Assembly: GCA_000499405.2 (NCBI GenBank)
Contig: HG738138.1
Span: 5,186,675-5,250,674 of the forward strand
Source: Onchocerca volvulus
Taxonomy: Eukaryota; Nematoda; Chromadorea; Rhabditida; Onchocercidae
DNA length: 64,000 bases
Reading direction: 5' to 3'
The translations under genes and the position numbers were made by a program. Positions 25,926 to 38,286 of this stretch are shown in pieces. Every line of letters starts with the position of its first letter. Position 1 is the stretch's first letter. The notes below the pieces were generated by a model. It saw nothing but the letters and a program-made list of their open reading frames with translations, did no database searches and had not been told where the DNA came from.

Positions 25926-27268
25926 ATGGATGATAACGAGCTGGCGAAAATGAAAAATCAACGTGAAAAGCATGGTAAATATGGCAATTTGCATTTCAGG
26001 TCGTTTTCTTAAAATTTCATTTCTATAACTGATTCGCAATTAATGTCGCTTATTATAATTAAATACATTATAACGCACTTTGAAACTTTAAATACTGATA
26101 GATTTTATGAAGTGTTTGATTTCATGCACATGATTTCTTGGATACAAATAATATTTAGCTATTTTGCACAATCTGCATTACAGATTGGGAATTAATAAAC
26201 TATTGTTTCATATAAGTCCGATTATATCAAGTACGTTCGAATTGAAATTGATCATTTATGAAAATACAGTAGGAAATGGACATTTAGTATGGTTGAAAAT
26301 GGAGATTTCGGATTTCTTCTGTGTGGAAAATCGATCTTGCTATAAAATAAACTACAATTGATCAAAAATTGAAACTGAAACAACTGGAGAATAAAAATCT
26401 AGTCTGAAAGTAAGCTGATGTTAATCTCGCATCGTGAATTCTGCGCTTACAATCAAAAATTTCAACAGCAGGACAAAATGCAAAATTTGGATGCGTACAA
26501 CTGACGTCATTGCAGTGGTTTAGATAAGGAAAACAGAAGCGACAAAAATTTGAATAAGCACAAGTTATCTGATAAATTCACCCATTTGATCTGTTAGCTA
26601 TTTACTTGTTTGTTTTGCAGTACGAGAACTGGTCGGAAATTTCGTTATGGATCAGGAAATTTTGGATGATATCGATAATAGAAGTTAGCTGTTAGATTTA
26701 ATCATCGTTTTCACAAATTTTAGATTATTGGTTTTTTGATATTTTTATGGATTTTTTTGCCGGTATATTTTTGCTGGTTATAAAAGAAAAATATAGATGA
26801 AATTCTTGCAGAAATTTTTGATTTCATTTCATAAATTAATCAGTAAATTTTTTCAGGTTGAAAATAATTTAGCTGAAAATGATTTATAAATCGATGCTGT
26901 AGACTATATTTTTAAAGAAAAGCATTGATAAAGAATCTTAGAGTTTCAGTAGGTATGATCAAAGAGGATGTGAAAGAGATTGAAATTCAAGGAGATTTAA
27001 TTGGTTTGACATTGTGTACAACATTTCAACTACGAATTATTAATCATGATGATAATGGAAAACCAACTTTTATTCCAAAACAAAGTAAATATTCCAAATT
27101 TTATAATAACGAGATTCTTCTTTTTTTATTCCTCTTTTCCTCATTCATGGTTTCTATCCACGTTTCATTTTTTGGAATTTAATGATTCTGTAAATTCAAT
27201 CAGGTAATCAAGAAGAAAAATCAAAATTTGTAAGATGTTTAAAAGCAACTAGAAGAGGCCAAAATTAA
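25926..27268 (+). CDS. four-exon hypothetical protein, 103 aa
   Basis: Too fragmented to show as a long ORF. Exons 25926-25974, 26621-26683, 26950-27084 and 27204-27268 have donors GTAAAT, GTTAGC, GTAAAT and acceptors TTTTGCAG, GTTTCAG, AATCAG. All introns are phase 1 and the frame closes on TAA. An in-frame stop lies 9 nt before the ATG. The protein starts MDDNELAKMKNQREKH, is charged, has no signal peptide or TM segment, and may be helical or coiled-coil in its first half (VMDQEILDDIDNR, KEDVKEIEIQGDL). No family recognised. The three matching intron phases argue for a real gene, but the exons are short and chance is not excluded. Confidence 0.45.
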
Positions 27269-28200
27269 CTATCATCTGTTTTGCCGTTTTATCAAAAAAC
27301 CCAGCTTATCTTGAAATTTAAATCGAAATTTGAATTTCTTCCACTCCAATTCTTTTTCTTTTGTCATGTCATAATCATTTATTATTTTTTGCTGCTAAAT
27401 TTTTTTGCACCACTCTAATATCGTGAATTTTCATGCCAACAAGTAAGTAATTACTGTTTGATTTATGGCTTAAAAAAAAAAAAAAAAAAAAAAATTTGCT
27501 GTATCGTTCGATCAAAAAGTAATCTGGCAAAATGTAAATTTGTAAAATGAACAAGTAAAATAGCCATGTACTGTTCCAAAAGAATTCTGGATTTGATAAA
27601 TTATTGGCCATGAATTTTATATATATTTTATAGCACCATCACTAGATTGGACTGATGTCTCATTGATAAAAAATGCTTACTTAGCCAAGTGTTTTGACAA
27701 AGATAATTTATTATAACTATATTTCGTAAATTTTGCTAAAGTTTCATCCTTTTTGGTCCAATTTCAGTTTCTTCTAATTATTTTACGTAAATAGTAACGA
27801 GACGGATAGATTAAGTATGATGATATCTTTTATAGGCTATAAAGAATATTTAATCTTACTGTAAGATAATAATCAGCTGAGAAATTTGAGAAATAGAAGT
27901 GGGCAAATCAATAAAGGCATCTAAAATGTTTATTGAAATGAAGGAAAAAAAGTAATAACAAAGCAAATATAAAGCAAAAAATTAATTTCCAAAAAGTCTT
28001 TTGGAACTCTGAAACAATTCTTGTTCATCAGAATTCATTTCTCTCTTTCTTTTTCTCAAACTAAATCTAATATAGCACTGTTTTCAGAACAAAAATAATC
28101 TTATAAATGCCTATGTTTAATGCTTAAATCCTATAAGAGATGTGGAGGATACCGGCCTGTTTTCACTATTCATTAGACAGCTGTTTTGCATACCATAATT
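27269..28200. other. intergenic gap between two candidate genes on opposite strands
   Basis: AT-rich, with a poly(A) run of 23 near 27472-27494. No coding or RNA feature recognised. Confidence 0.5.
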
Positions 28201-29050
28201 TTAATTAGCCATTTGATTCATAGAAGAATACGATGACTGAAACAAGCATTATTGTTTCATTTAGAAAGGATTATTAATTTCAAAAGATAGATTCAGAATG
28301 AGTAGAAATTTTGTTTGTTTTCTATTTTTCAAATCAGAAATGCGTAATTTAAATGAAAATCTCTGCTTTTTTTTAATCAGAAGTTTGAATTACTAAATTC
28401 TAAATAAATCAAGAATTATTTACAAATACCTGCATGAAATATTGTTCATTTTGCTGTGAAATTATGCTTAGTGAATTTAACGATTGAGTGGTTGTTTCAC
28501 ATGAAAGATGCAAATTCAAGTTGTAGCATTCTTCAGGACGATTAAAGAAAATTAATAAATTCGATGGATTTGAACTTTTAGGTGTAATATTGCAACTATG
28601 TCGGAATTTAATACCATTTCTAGTGGATTAGGTGATATTTCGATGATTCGTAGTTTCTAACTTTTTTGATATAAAATAAGAAATATCTTGTTTGAATTCA
28701 AAAATTAGATGCAAGTAAAAATACTTCATAGGTTGTTCTTGAAAATATCTTGGATGAATTCAATGACGAAATTTAGCAAAACTTTTAGAATACATATGAT
28801 ATCTATTTGAATTATCTTAATATTTTTGTTACCCGTAGTGGTTTTCGATCTTCCATTTCCATTTTTCACAGAGGAATCGTCTTGCATTCGAAGATTTTTG
28901 AAATACCGAGCTACTTCTTCGTTTTCATCGTAACTGGATATCTCTTCTTGTTCTGATCCATATTATCCGTCGGGCATCAGATATCACTAACGTATGAACC
29001 ATTTCAACATAACCTTGAGAGGCAGTCAAAAACAGTGGTGCTTGTCTCCG
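28201..29050 (-). pseudogene. ankyrin-repeat-like gene remnant or partial gene
   Basis: On the minus strand, 29050-28983 encodes APLFLTASQGYVEMVHTLV, close to the ankyrin pattern (TPLHLAAxxGHxEVVxLLL). Downstream, three spliceable exons keep frame: 28952-28833, 28530-28430 and 28236-28201. Donors are GTAACA and GTATTT, acceptors ATCAG, CTGAAG and TTTCAG; the stop is TAA. They encode an acidic then Ser/Gln/Asn-rich tail (SSYDENEEVARYF … QSSYSSMNQMAN). The ankyrin piece and the tail are in different frames. Either a 61-bp intron (GTTATG…ATCAG) removes half of the repeat, or a base has been lost or gained. A T16 run directly before the ankyrin piece blocks extension upstream. Either a decayed gene or a real gene with an assembly error. 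Confidence 0.35.
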
Positions 29051-29469
29051 AAAAAAAAAAAAAAAACTGCTGCATAAATATGAATTTGATCACGGTAAAG
29101 CTAGGAAAATTATAACCTTCATTTTCGTGACCTTTCAAAAAAAAGATTTTCGATTTCTTAATATATTCAAGAAATATAAATAAGCCCTGATTAAACTAAT
29201 TAAGCAGACGGATTGAACAAGAGGAATTATATTTCATTCTGCACCATTTTAACAGTGAAAAAAAAAAATATTTTTCGGAATTTTTGATTTTCGATTTTTT
29301 AAAATTACTTCAAAATTTGAATCCCTTCTTCCATTTGTGAAAATTCTTCTCGAATTCAATTATGCTGTATTATTTCGCCATTTGAATTTTTTCAAATCTA
29401 CTTGTTTTTTAATTTTTTGAATTTTTTTAGTTTTTTTTGAAAATTCCAAACTATATAATTTTTTCCAGC

Positions 29470-31510
29470 TTTTGAAAATTTGAATATATTTTTAAAATAC
29501 ATACTGCATGCATTTGTTAACTTCTACTTGTTACGTTTTTTTTTTTTTTTTTTGCTTTTCTTCATTTATTGCATGTATGTTTTCGTTAAATTTCTTAGCA
29601 AACTTTTTGGTTTTTTTGTTAACTTCGTTTTCTGCATGCTTTTTTGGTTACTTACTACTTACTGCATGCTTTTTATTAACTTTACTCATCTTGTATTTGT
29701 TTTCAATTACTTGTTGATGCGTCTTTTTTGAAGTTTCGTTAATTACATGCTTTTTTAACTAATTCCACCTATTGAATAACAATTCGGATTCCTTATAATA
29801 ATTTAATCATTTTTGCAACTTAGCGTTCTAAATACATTCCTGATTGCATCTACTTACTGCATGTTTTTATGTTAGTTCCAATTACTGTACAATTCTTTTT
29901 TTTTTTTGCTTTGCAACTACTTGCATCAGTGTATGTATTTGCTCTATTGCTTGCTTTTGATTAACTTCATTTGTATATGATTTGAGGTAGCTCTTATTCG
30001 GTGAATGCTTTTTTTTTTCTTTTAATCTTTGAATGCCTTTTTGTCAAGTTTATTCATTGATGCCTTTCTTGCTGATTTGATTATTTTGTAATTTTTTCCA
30101 GTACATCAAGAAAAAAACGTTCATAATGTATCCAGTATGCAAAAGTAATGAAAAATGCATTATGAATTACGTAGTAGTTCATAATGCATTTTTCATTACT
30201 TTTGCATATTGGATACTTCTTTTTGAATTTTATTTATTAGTCAATCTTATTGATTACTTACATTTTTTTTCGCCAATTTGTTTTTTGCATTTAATTTGCT
30301 TCATTTATACTAATTGCATGCTTTTGTTAATTTTTCTTACTGCTTTCTTGAAGAATGATTTTTTTTTTTCGTAATTTACCTCATTGCATATCATTTTACT
30401 AGTTTTATCTATTTCCTTGTTGCATGCATTTTCGGATTACTTCTACTCTTGTTGCATGATTTGTGCTAACTTTACTTTCTTTACATTTCTTCAATTACTT
30501 CTCTGCATATTTTACTCACTGCATGCTTTCTGACTAATTTTTTATTTATTACCTGCCTTTTTTAATTTAAGTTTCTTGATAATTTAAAAAATTTTTCCCA
30601 TCTATTATATGCTTTTTTTGTTAACTTTACTTGTTGCGTACTCGCTTTAATCTCATTCCATTTATTGCACCCAACTTTGATTTCTTTCATTTAATTTATA
30701 TGCTGAAAAGAAGAAAGTACAAAATATAAAATACGGTGCAAACAATTCATATTCATCACTAATTGAATTCTCAAAGTTATTAATTCACTGTTAGCTAAGA
30801 AGTTTGTTAATAGAATGAAATTTTCAAGTTTAAATTGGCTTAACCAAATTTCAAATTTAATTCATTTCCGTTGCATTCGTACATTTTAAATTTCTTAATT
30901 CCGGTTTTGCAACACCAATAGTTCGCTGCTCACATAAATTTGTGATGTGATTTTTCTTTTTCAAATATTAATTAGTACCATGAAAGCTTAAATGCGAATA
31001 GATTTGCATATTTTAAGTTATATCGAATGCGATTGCTTCATAAAAGAATGAATTGTTTTGCTTGAAATTTTAAGTTTTCAAAAATTTTTGGACAAACTTT
31101 TGCCTTTTTGTCTTTTCGAAAATTTGTTGTACAAAAGGAAACATAACCATTTAACACACATGAAATTCGGTGACATATTTTATTTACATTTGTAAATTCG
31201 TTTTATTCACATCTGCGCTGATAAAAATGCTTGTATTTATGACACATGCAATTACATGAAAATAGACATTTTATCAAAAAAGGAAGAAAGGAAAAAGGAT
31301 TGTTGATGAAAAGTGGCATAATAAAAATTTTTTTAAATTTTAACTTCCTAAAATTTTTGCCATCTTTTTCCTTAATTTACATAAGCATCTATTAGCTTCA
31401 CTAACCATTTTGCATTTGTCAACATCTATGCTAAGAGATTAACAGATTTTCTCTTAAGTTTTGCTTATTGTTTGCGTCTTTGTTAACTTTATTTATTGCA
31501 TAGGTCATAG
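29470..31510. repeat. degenerate T-rich repeat field built on GCATGCTTTT / TTAACTTT
   Basis: The motif TACTGCATGCTTTT followed by GTTAACTTTACTT recurs with variation, for example near 29507, 29634, 29662, 29745, 29857, 30316, 30422, 30520, 30608 and 31468. Spacing is irregular (about 30-120 bp), so this is an old, diverged tandem array or local expansion. Open frames in it are low-complexity by-products. Confidence 0.55.
30128..30216. repeat. near-perfect hairpin: 39-bp arms, 11-nt loop
   Basis: Arm 30128-30166 (GTATCCAGTATGC…ATTATGAA) is the reverse complement of 30178-30216 at 38 of 39 positions. The single exception is a G-T pair, which would wobble in RNA. Loop TTACGTAGTAG. Complementarity stops sharply at both outer ends. 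Confidence 0.9.
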
Positions 31511-34447
31511 TTTATAAAAAATATTTCAAAATTATCTCTTAAAATAAAGAAGCAAAAATTATTTCGTTTATCAACGATAAGGAAAGATATTGTTGCATTT
31601 CCGATTCACAAATGCGTAATAACACCTCAGTAGCCAAATTCCGATTTCAAAATATTTTTTCCTTCACTTTCTTTTTCTTTTTCTTTTCTTTTTTTCTTAT
31701 ATTTTTCTTCTTGCTCATTAGTTTCATAGATTATAGAAGTGAAATTTACAGATCTTCTTTGTTTTATCTGGGATGAAATTCCCAGAAAACATCAAGAAGT
31801 GGAAAGGTCACATTCTAACGTGGCAACATAAATCTTAGACCTACGATCACATATTTCGATCAATAGATCGGCTGTTACTATTCGAACAATTCGAACAACG
31901 ATTAATCTTATTAACGAGGAATGATATATAAGAGAGCTATATATCTTCTTTAATGGAAAAGGTTTTAGTAACATCTACTTTGTTAAAAATAAAAAAGAAA
32001 AAAATGAGCAGACAATTGAATGAAATTTATTATAAATTTAATCTTCTTCAATTAAATTCAAATTTTTTTCACAGCAAATATTGCTATATTTTGAAATTCC
32101 GTACACTCATTTAATTCAGTCGTTAATGCTAGCAAATTTACTGATCAATAAAATAGTTAAGTTTTAAATTTCATTAGAGTCAACAATGACTACTTTTCAA
32201 TTTTTTATCGCTTTCGAAGTTCAAATAGTTTGCTGCGAATATTTTGTTAATTAACTTACGACTGACATAAATTTCGTTCGACTTTATATACAAATAAGAA
32301 TTTAGTTAGTCAGTATTTCTCGCTTGCTTAGATTATAGTATTATAACTAATTAATAATTTCAAACGATAATATTTGTCATGCTGCCTTTTTTCATTACTG
32401 ATATTATCAGTTATTATTTGCAGCTTTATTTCTACAGATTACCAGTGATACCTTTTATTTTTTCGTTCTAACTTCACCTCACAAGATGATTCAAGTTTGA
32501 TGCTCATAACTGAAATCTTCCTCCTAGAAGAATTTAAGCATCAAACTCTGGAAAGACCGAAAAGTAAAAGATGCAGAAAATAAATGAAATTGAATTAGTC
32601 TTCATATCTTGAACGGGGATTTCATGAATTTGGAAATTCAATCAGTATATGAATTCAATTCAATGTATATGTATACATATATCTCGCTGTTCGGTGCTGT
32701 ACGTAGCAAAAATAGAGATTAAAATAGTTTTTTTATTGTTGTTTTTATTTTTGACGATAAAGCAAGAATAATATGTCAGAATTTAGTTTTTGGTATTTAA
32801 GATATTCGTGTAATATTATGTACCCTAATTCAGCTCTTTCAATCATCTTATTTGCTTTCTTTTTTTTCCTTCTGGCAGAAATATTGTTCCAAGTTGCTAA
32901 TTGAATCTTGAAATAGTTACTAAGTTCCTTCACACAAAAAATTTTAAGCAATTTCAACTTCCTTTTTTTTATCTATCCTTGCAAATGAAGATAAATTCAA
33001 AGAAGTTGATAAATGATGAAGTATTAAAAAGCTGTCAGTTCGTTGAATACTTCGTCGTACATGACATAATGACATATTCACTGGAAACAATATTATCATC
33101 AGTGCTTGACTTCAAGATTATCAGTCATAATCATACCACTCTAGTCACTATCCTTCTCAAATACTCACTTGAGCTTCGTAAGTTAATGTCAGCTGGTTTA
33201 AGTTTCTAAATCTGAGTTATAAGAAATCATCACATGAATCAAAATATACGCCTTAAGAAAAAGAAATTTAATAATTTAATGGAGAAATTCAAATATACTT
33301 TTGGTTCCTACTTTTCTGGGTCTAAAGCAAACTGTTGCATAATTCTCATGAAAGAAAGAATTAATTCGATTTGTTAGATCTAAATTTAAATTTTTAAAAT
33401 TGTTTGTCATGTAAAAAATGGAAAATTTGAAATATGAAAGGTTTTAAAACATAGTTGTGAAAGTTATTTTTGACAATGTCTCTTCAATTGCCGATTTACA
33501 ACATCATTCTTTGTTAAGAATGAAAGCTAATAAAAGTTTCATTTTTATAGTTATCCAGGGATTCCTAATCATTTCCTTCCGTCATTCACAATTTTTTTTT
33601 TCAATTTCTGTTCTATGCTGTCAATTTTTTTTCAAATAAAATTTAATGAAATCTCATTCAGTCATCAGCAGTTTGTGATTCTTCTAGTGTTATGCTTCTA
33701 ATAATTGCTAGTTGAGAAATTTTTATATGACCATTAGATCATGTCATATTGTCGAACAAATCGTTATTATAAATCAAAAATAATGAAAGAAGGATTATCC
33801 ATTTCATTCAATTTGATACTTTTCAAGAGAGTAACGGAATATCCGGAACGAATTTCTGAATTTTTGTTCATCTCACTGCCAGTTTTTTACACATTCATTC
33901 TTCATCACTTAAGATTTTTCATATTTTTTATTTCTGAATGAAGTGCAAAATGTTTTATCCCAATTCTTAGGCAATCAATTAATAAAGCGTCTGAAACTCA
34001 TCTGTTTCAGGAATGTTGTCGGACTTCTCTGTTACAGCTATTAATCCTAATGCTCGCTGGAATAGTGCATCTTTCATTTAATAAAAATTAAGGAAAGAGG
34101 AGGTAGCTATTTCGGTCCAATGAAATTCCCATAATTTCTATACCCTGAAAACTTCTCGAGATAGAGACTACATAAACATGAAGCTTTCGCACAAAAAAAA
34201 AAAAAAAAAAAAACAGCAAAATATGATGCACTTATCGATTTCATTCATCAATCCAATAAACACAAAACGAATGGATTAGAAATAGTAAAAAGCATAGAGA
34301 GTATAGATAGAGACAACAACAAAATTCTTCATTTTCCGTTAAAAATCAGTTAAACGTTGGCGGTAGGATAAGTTGTAGTCAGGATCGCTCAATAACATTG
34401 AGAAAGTGGAGTCGTTACGATCAAATCTTTCTTCCGACATCGAAACG
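31511..34447. other. intergenic region upstream of the tyrosine-rich protein gene
   Basis: AT-rich with a poly(A) run near 34194-34212. An open frame of 102 codons at 32901-33209 lacks splice support and domain character. No gene recognised. The last few hundred bases should contain the promoter of the gene starting at 34448. Confidence 0.5.
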
Positions 34448-35606
34448 ATGGGTGATTACAGCTATGGTTTATCCCGGGCACAATCCACGACACTCCTTCA
34501 TTCACATCGTCCCAGAATATTAGTAATTTTTCTTTTTTTTTGTTTCCCGGTAGTTATTAAATTTCATACCAAGCATATACTTGAAGCAGCATTCATCTTG
34601 TCGAATGGAACTGACCGGAAAATGCTTTTTAGGAAAGTTTTTTCATTAAATCTGTGCTTCTTTGTACATGTTTCGATTTATCAAATAAGCTAGAAGTCTA
34701 TAGAAATTCATCGACTCTACTCTCTATTAAGGATTTTGATAATTTTAATGTTAAAGAAATTATTGTAGTTTTTAATTTCCAGGTAACGCGTGCAAAATCA
34801 GTTCCAGATCTTGTGAATTACATAAGAAAAAGCAGCAAATACAAGCCTCAATGGGGCTATACATTTTTGCCTGATTATGACTTGGTAAGATTTAAAATTC
34901 TGTTGTAGTTAAATCTGACACGAACAAATCATAAGGAATTAAATTGTTTCAGTATGACGACTTTTGGTATGATCGTTACAGTGGATTCAGACCACTTTAC
35001 AAAAGTTCATACTATCCACGTCGTTATTACCATCCAGATACAATGCCAAATCCACATTACTGGAGTGGACCATATACAGCATGGAATAAATATAAAGGAT
35101 TTTGGTAATTTTAAAGAAACTATTGCAGTTTTTAAATCTGAAAAGTAACACTCTAACCATATATGTTTGTCGGTCCATACTTCCTACCACGCTCCAGAAG
35201 CATTCTGAAAAAGCTGAATTTATTCCAATACAGTGAAAACAGTGAAATCTTTCTGCACGAAAAACCATCAGTAAAAATTCCCACAGTAGAGAAGGAACCG
35301 TAATGGAAATTGTCCTTGTCATCCAATTCTATTTTCCGGAAAAGAATTGTAACAGAGACATAAAAAGAGCTCACACGCTAACTACTAATGATCTTTCGAT
35401 CATAGCATTACAAATTCACTAATTCTTATCAATACTGATTTCTGTGAATTTAAATTCTCGAAATCTTTAGGTACGACTACAATTCACCGTTCTACTACCG
35501 AAGATACTTCACTTACTACGATGATTATCCACGCTACATCTATACTCCTTATCGTACCAGAAACTACGTACCAACTAGTATTTCATTTTACGGTCGTTAT
35601 TACTAA
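34448..35606 (+). CDS. tyrosine-rich protein, 154 aa
   Basis: Four exons, 34448-34522, 34783-34884, 34953-35104, 35471-35606, with consistent phases and TAA stop; AATAAA follows at 35629. About 32 of 154 residues are Tyr, and Arg, Pro, Trp and Phe are also high. The N-terminus (MGDYSYGLSRAQSTTLL) and the centre (VTRAKSVPDLVNYIRKSS) are ordinary. From residue about 55 on, Tyr clusters such as FWYDRYSG, YYPRRYY, YYRRYFTYYDDYPRY and GRYY dominate. No signal peptide or TM helix, so probably cytosolic rather than a cuticle protein. It is not a collagen (no Gly-X-Y). RAQS and RAKS are possible basic-residue-directed kinase sites. Family not recognised; function unknown. Confidence 0.8.
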
Positions 35607-38286
35607 CGGGCGAAGAATCCGATTTTTCAATAAATTCCGCGTGATATAGTAAGGGCCTTCAGTACATTTTCGCGGAGAATTTTAGGTTTAAATATATTCT
35701 CCGATCGCCAGTGCCTGCATCTGAACACATTACGCTTTACATTTTAAGTGAGATTTCTTATTCAATTAATTTCATTGGTGATCTCAAATACGATCCCGCT
35801 CTAAATTCGTGTCATGCCAAGCTGTTTTCTTTAATGTGTGCCAAATAATAAGCTTATCTTTTGTGACCCAACAACACTAAGGAAAAGGAATCACAAACAT
35901 CAATAACTTAATGTTAGATGAAAATATTTTGAACTATTCCACCATGCTAGAAACCATGTTTTTCCAAATATCATTAAATTTAGATCATAATAAACATCAA
36001 ATTTTATTGCTATTTTTTTTACCGGCCACAAACAAACATTATAAATCAAATGTAAAGCAAATCTTGTGAAATAATTACACCACGATATATTTCTTAAAAA
36101 TGATAGTTATGATCAAGTGCTGATAAAACAAACAACAATAATATCACAGACACAAAAACTGATAAACTAATATACAAAAATAAAGAAAATGTAATCTCTA
36201 GCTTACTGAGGTCAATTAATCGTTATTGATGCTGTATCTGAAAATAGCTACATGCGGGTAGTGCTAGCAATGCTTTCAATAATTCTGCAAATCCGGTGGT
36301 TTCAAAAAATGGAAAAAAGAAGGAGCAAACAGCATAACAGCATTCAATATTATTATTCGAAACTGAAAAGCACTGCTGACCATATGGCACAGACATCATA
36401 AAGCTGCACATCATAGAGAACAACAAATAAAGGATGCAAATGATAAGGGATTATATAAAATAGATGAAAGGAATTCGAAACGGCATAATTTTTAGCAGGT
36501 TTTAAAATAATCACATTTGATCAAAAAAGAATGGAAAAATGCAATTGTTCCCAACTGAATACAGAATCAACATAACTGAGCTAATGATAATTCATCAAAA
36601 CTTTCAAAATTAATTCTAGAAACAGAAATAATAAATTCTTAAGAACTTTAAAAATTAGTCTGCCGCGATAATTTCACTGAAAATGAATGAGAACATTTCT
36701 GCACGATGAGGATATTACATACCAAATAGCGATGTACCAAACATATAGCTACCGGAATAACTTGAGGAACTTCATCATTTAAATAATCTTTCTTAAATGC
36801 CTACTTTACAAAAAATGCATCTTTACTTACTTCAATGGAAAACGAATTCATATTATTCCGTTGGTAACAAGATCATTGATCATATTTTCACTCAGATGAA
36901 AAAAGACTGGGTTAACAGCTGCATGCACAGACATAAACGATCACTTTAAACGAATTTCATAATATGCACAGTTATGGGCCAATCGTTGAAAAAAAAAAAA
37001 AAAAAAAAAAAAGAAAAGAAAAAAACCAAAGAAAACATAGACTGATTATGCATGATAATAGAACTTCCTTTTCAAAAAGATACCTTTCTTTTAATATACT
37101 AAATTTAAATAAACAAATATCACACTAATTAGCATTATTTCCACCGTCTCATTAGTAAATTTGAAAAATTGAGAGGAAAACATTAATAAAACATGACTTA
37201 AATGTATACAAATAAGAATGAAACAATATATTTTAAGTAAGGAAACACTGCGTTGAAGCTCGAGATGCAGTCAAATAAGGATTCAGGACCACCACTTGAC
37301 TGCAGAAAAAAAAAAAAACTAGAATCAGCTATTCATTAATTTACATCAATTTTCATCCATCAAAAAATTTGAAAAATGCATCCAACAAACAATGCAAAAC
37401 CAAATATTACAACTGTAAAATATCGCACAAATAATTTCAAAACACATAATTTGACGATGGCAAAAACTAATTAAGTTATTTTGAAATGCATAGAAATGAG
37501 CATATATAGGACAAAGGAGAAAGAAGCATAGATATAAAAAAAAAGCGAGATTGTCTCACATTCGTAATAATCATATAACTATCAACAGCAATTCTGTTCA
37601 AGATGGTCGCATAAATGACTACATCCAACACGCAGATGCTTCATAAAACTTTAAACACTAAAGTACTGGTTGGAAAAATCTTGGAAATCAAATTTAAAGA
37701 TCCATTTGAAGAACAATTGAAAAAATCTTTCGAAAAATAATCATAAAATTGATTTCATCAAGTGAGGGTGATAAATGTAAAATGAAAAAAATGCATTTTA
37801 AAACGAGATATCATGTAAATAAGCAAGATTTCGAAAGAAATATTTAGATAATAAGATTATTTGAGAAATAATCGGTATATTTAAAATAACTTCCACTTTT
37901 TAATGTAATGGGAAAAATGCAACTTTCAAAGAGCGAAGGAAAATTTTTAAAAAATTGAACCATATCATGATCATTGCTAGTGCATCTGAGAAAATGCAAA
38001 GAATTATTAAATAAGCTCAGAAGACCGATAATCATGCACAGTGTGCTCTCACATATTTTTCTTGAAAAACTAGAATTACTGCAAAAATAACATTGGAGAT
38101 GTCTGATCGACTTTAAGATTCTTGCTTAAGATCCAAATAAAGGAACTGTTGACCTAAAACATCCATTCGAGCACCATAAAGTATCAGCTCTTCTGTAATA
38201 ACAAATTTAATGTGCTACATGAAAGCACACTCTACCCGCATCAAAAATAAAAATTTTAATTGCTAGCTGACTGACACCTGACTAAC
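35607..38286. other. convergent intergenic region
   Basis: Lies between the 3' ends of the tyrosine-rich gene (+) and the hexosaminidase gene (-). AT-rich, with poly(A) runs at about 36990-37011 and 37305-37318. No gene or structured RNA recognised; part will be 3' UTR. Confidence 0.5.

Noticed and set aside
29480..29731. Overlapping Phe/Leu-rich ORFs resembling membrane proteins
   Set aside because: Low-complexity translation of the T-rich repeat field.
35153..35374. Minus-strand open frames inside the last intron of the tyrosine-rich gene
   Set aside because: They partly shadow the Tyr-rich exon and have no domain or splice support.
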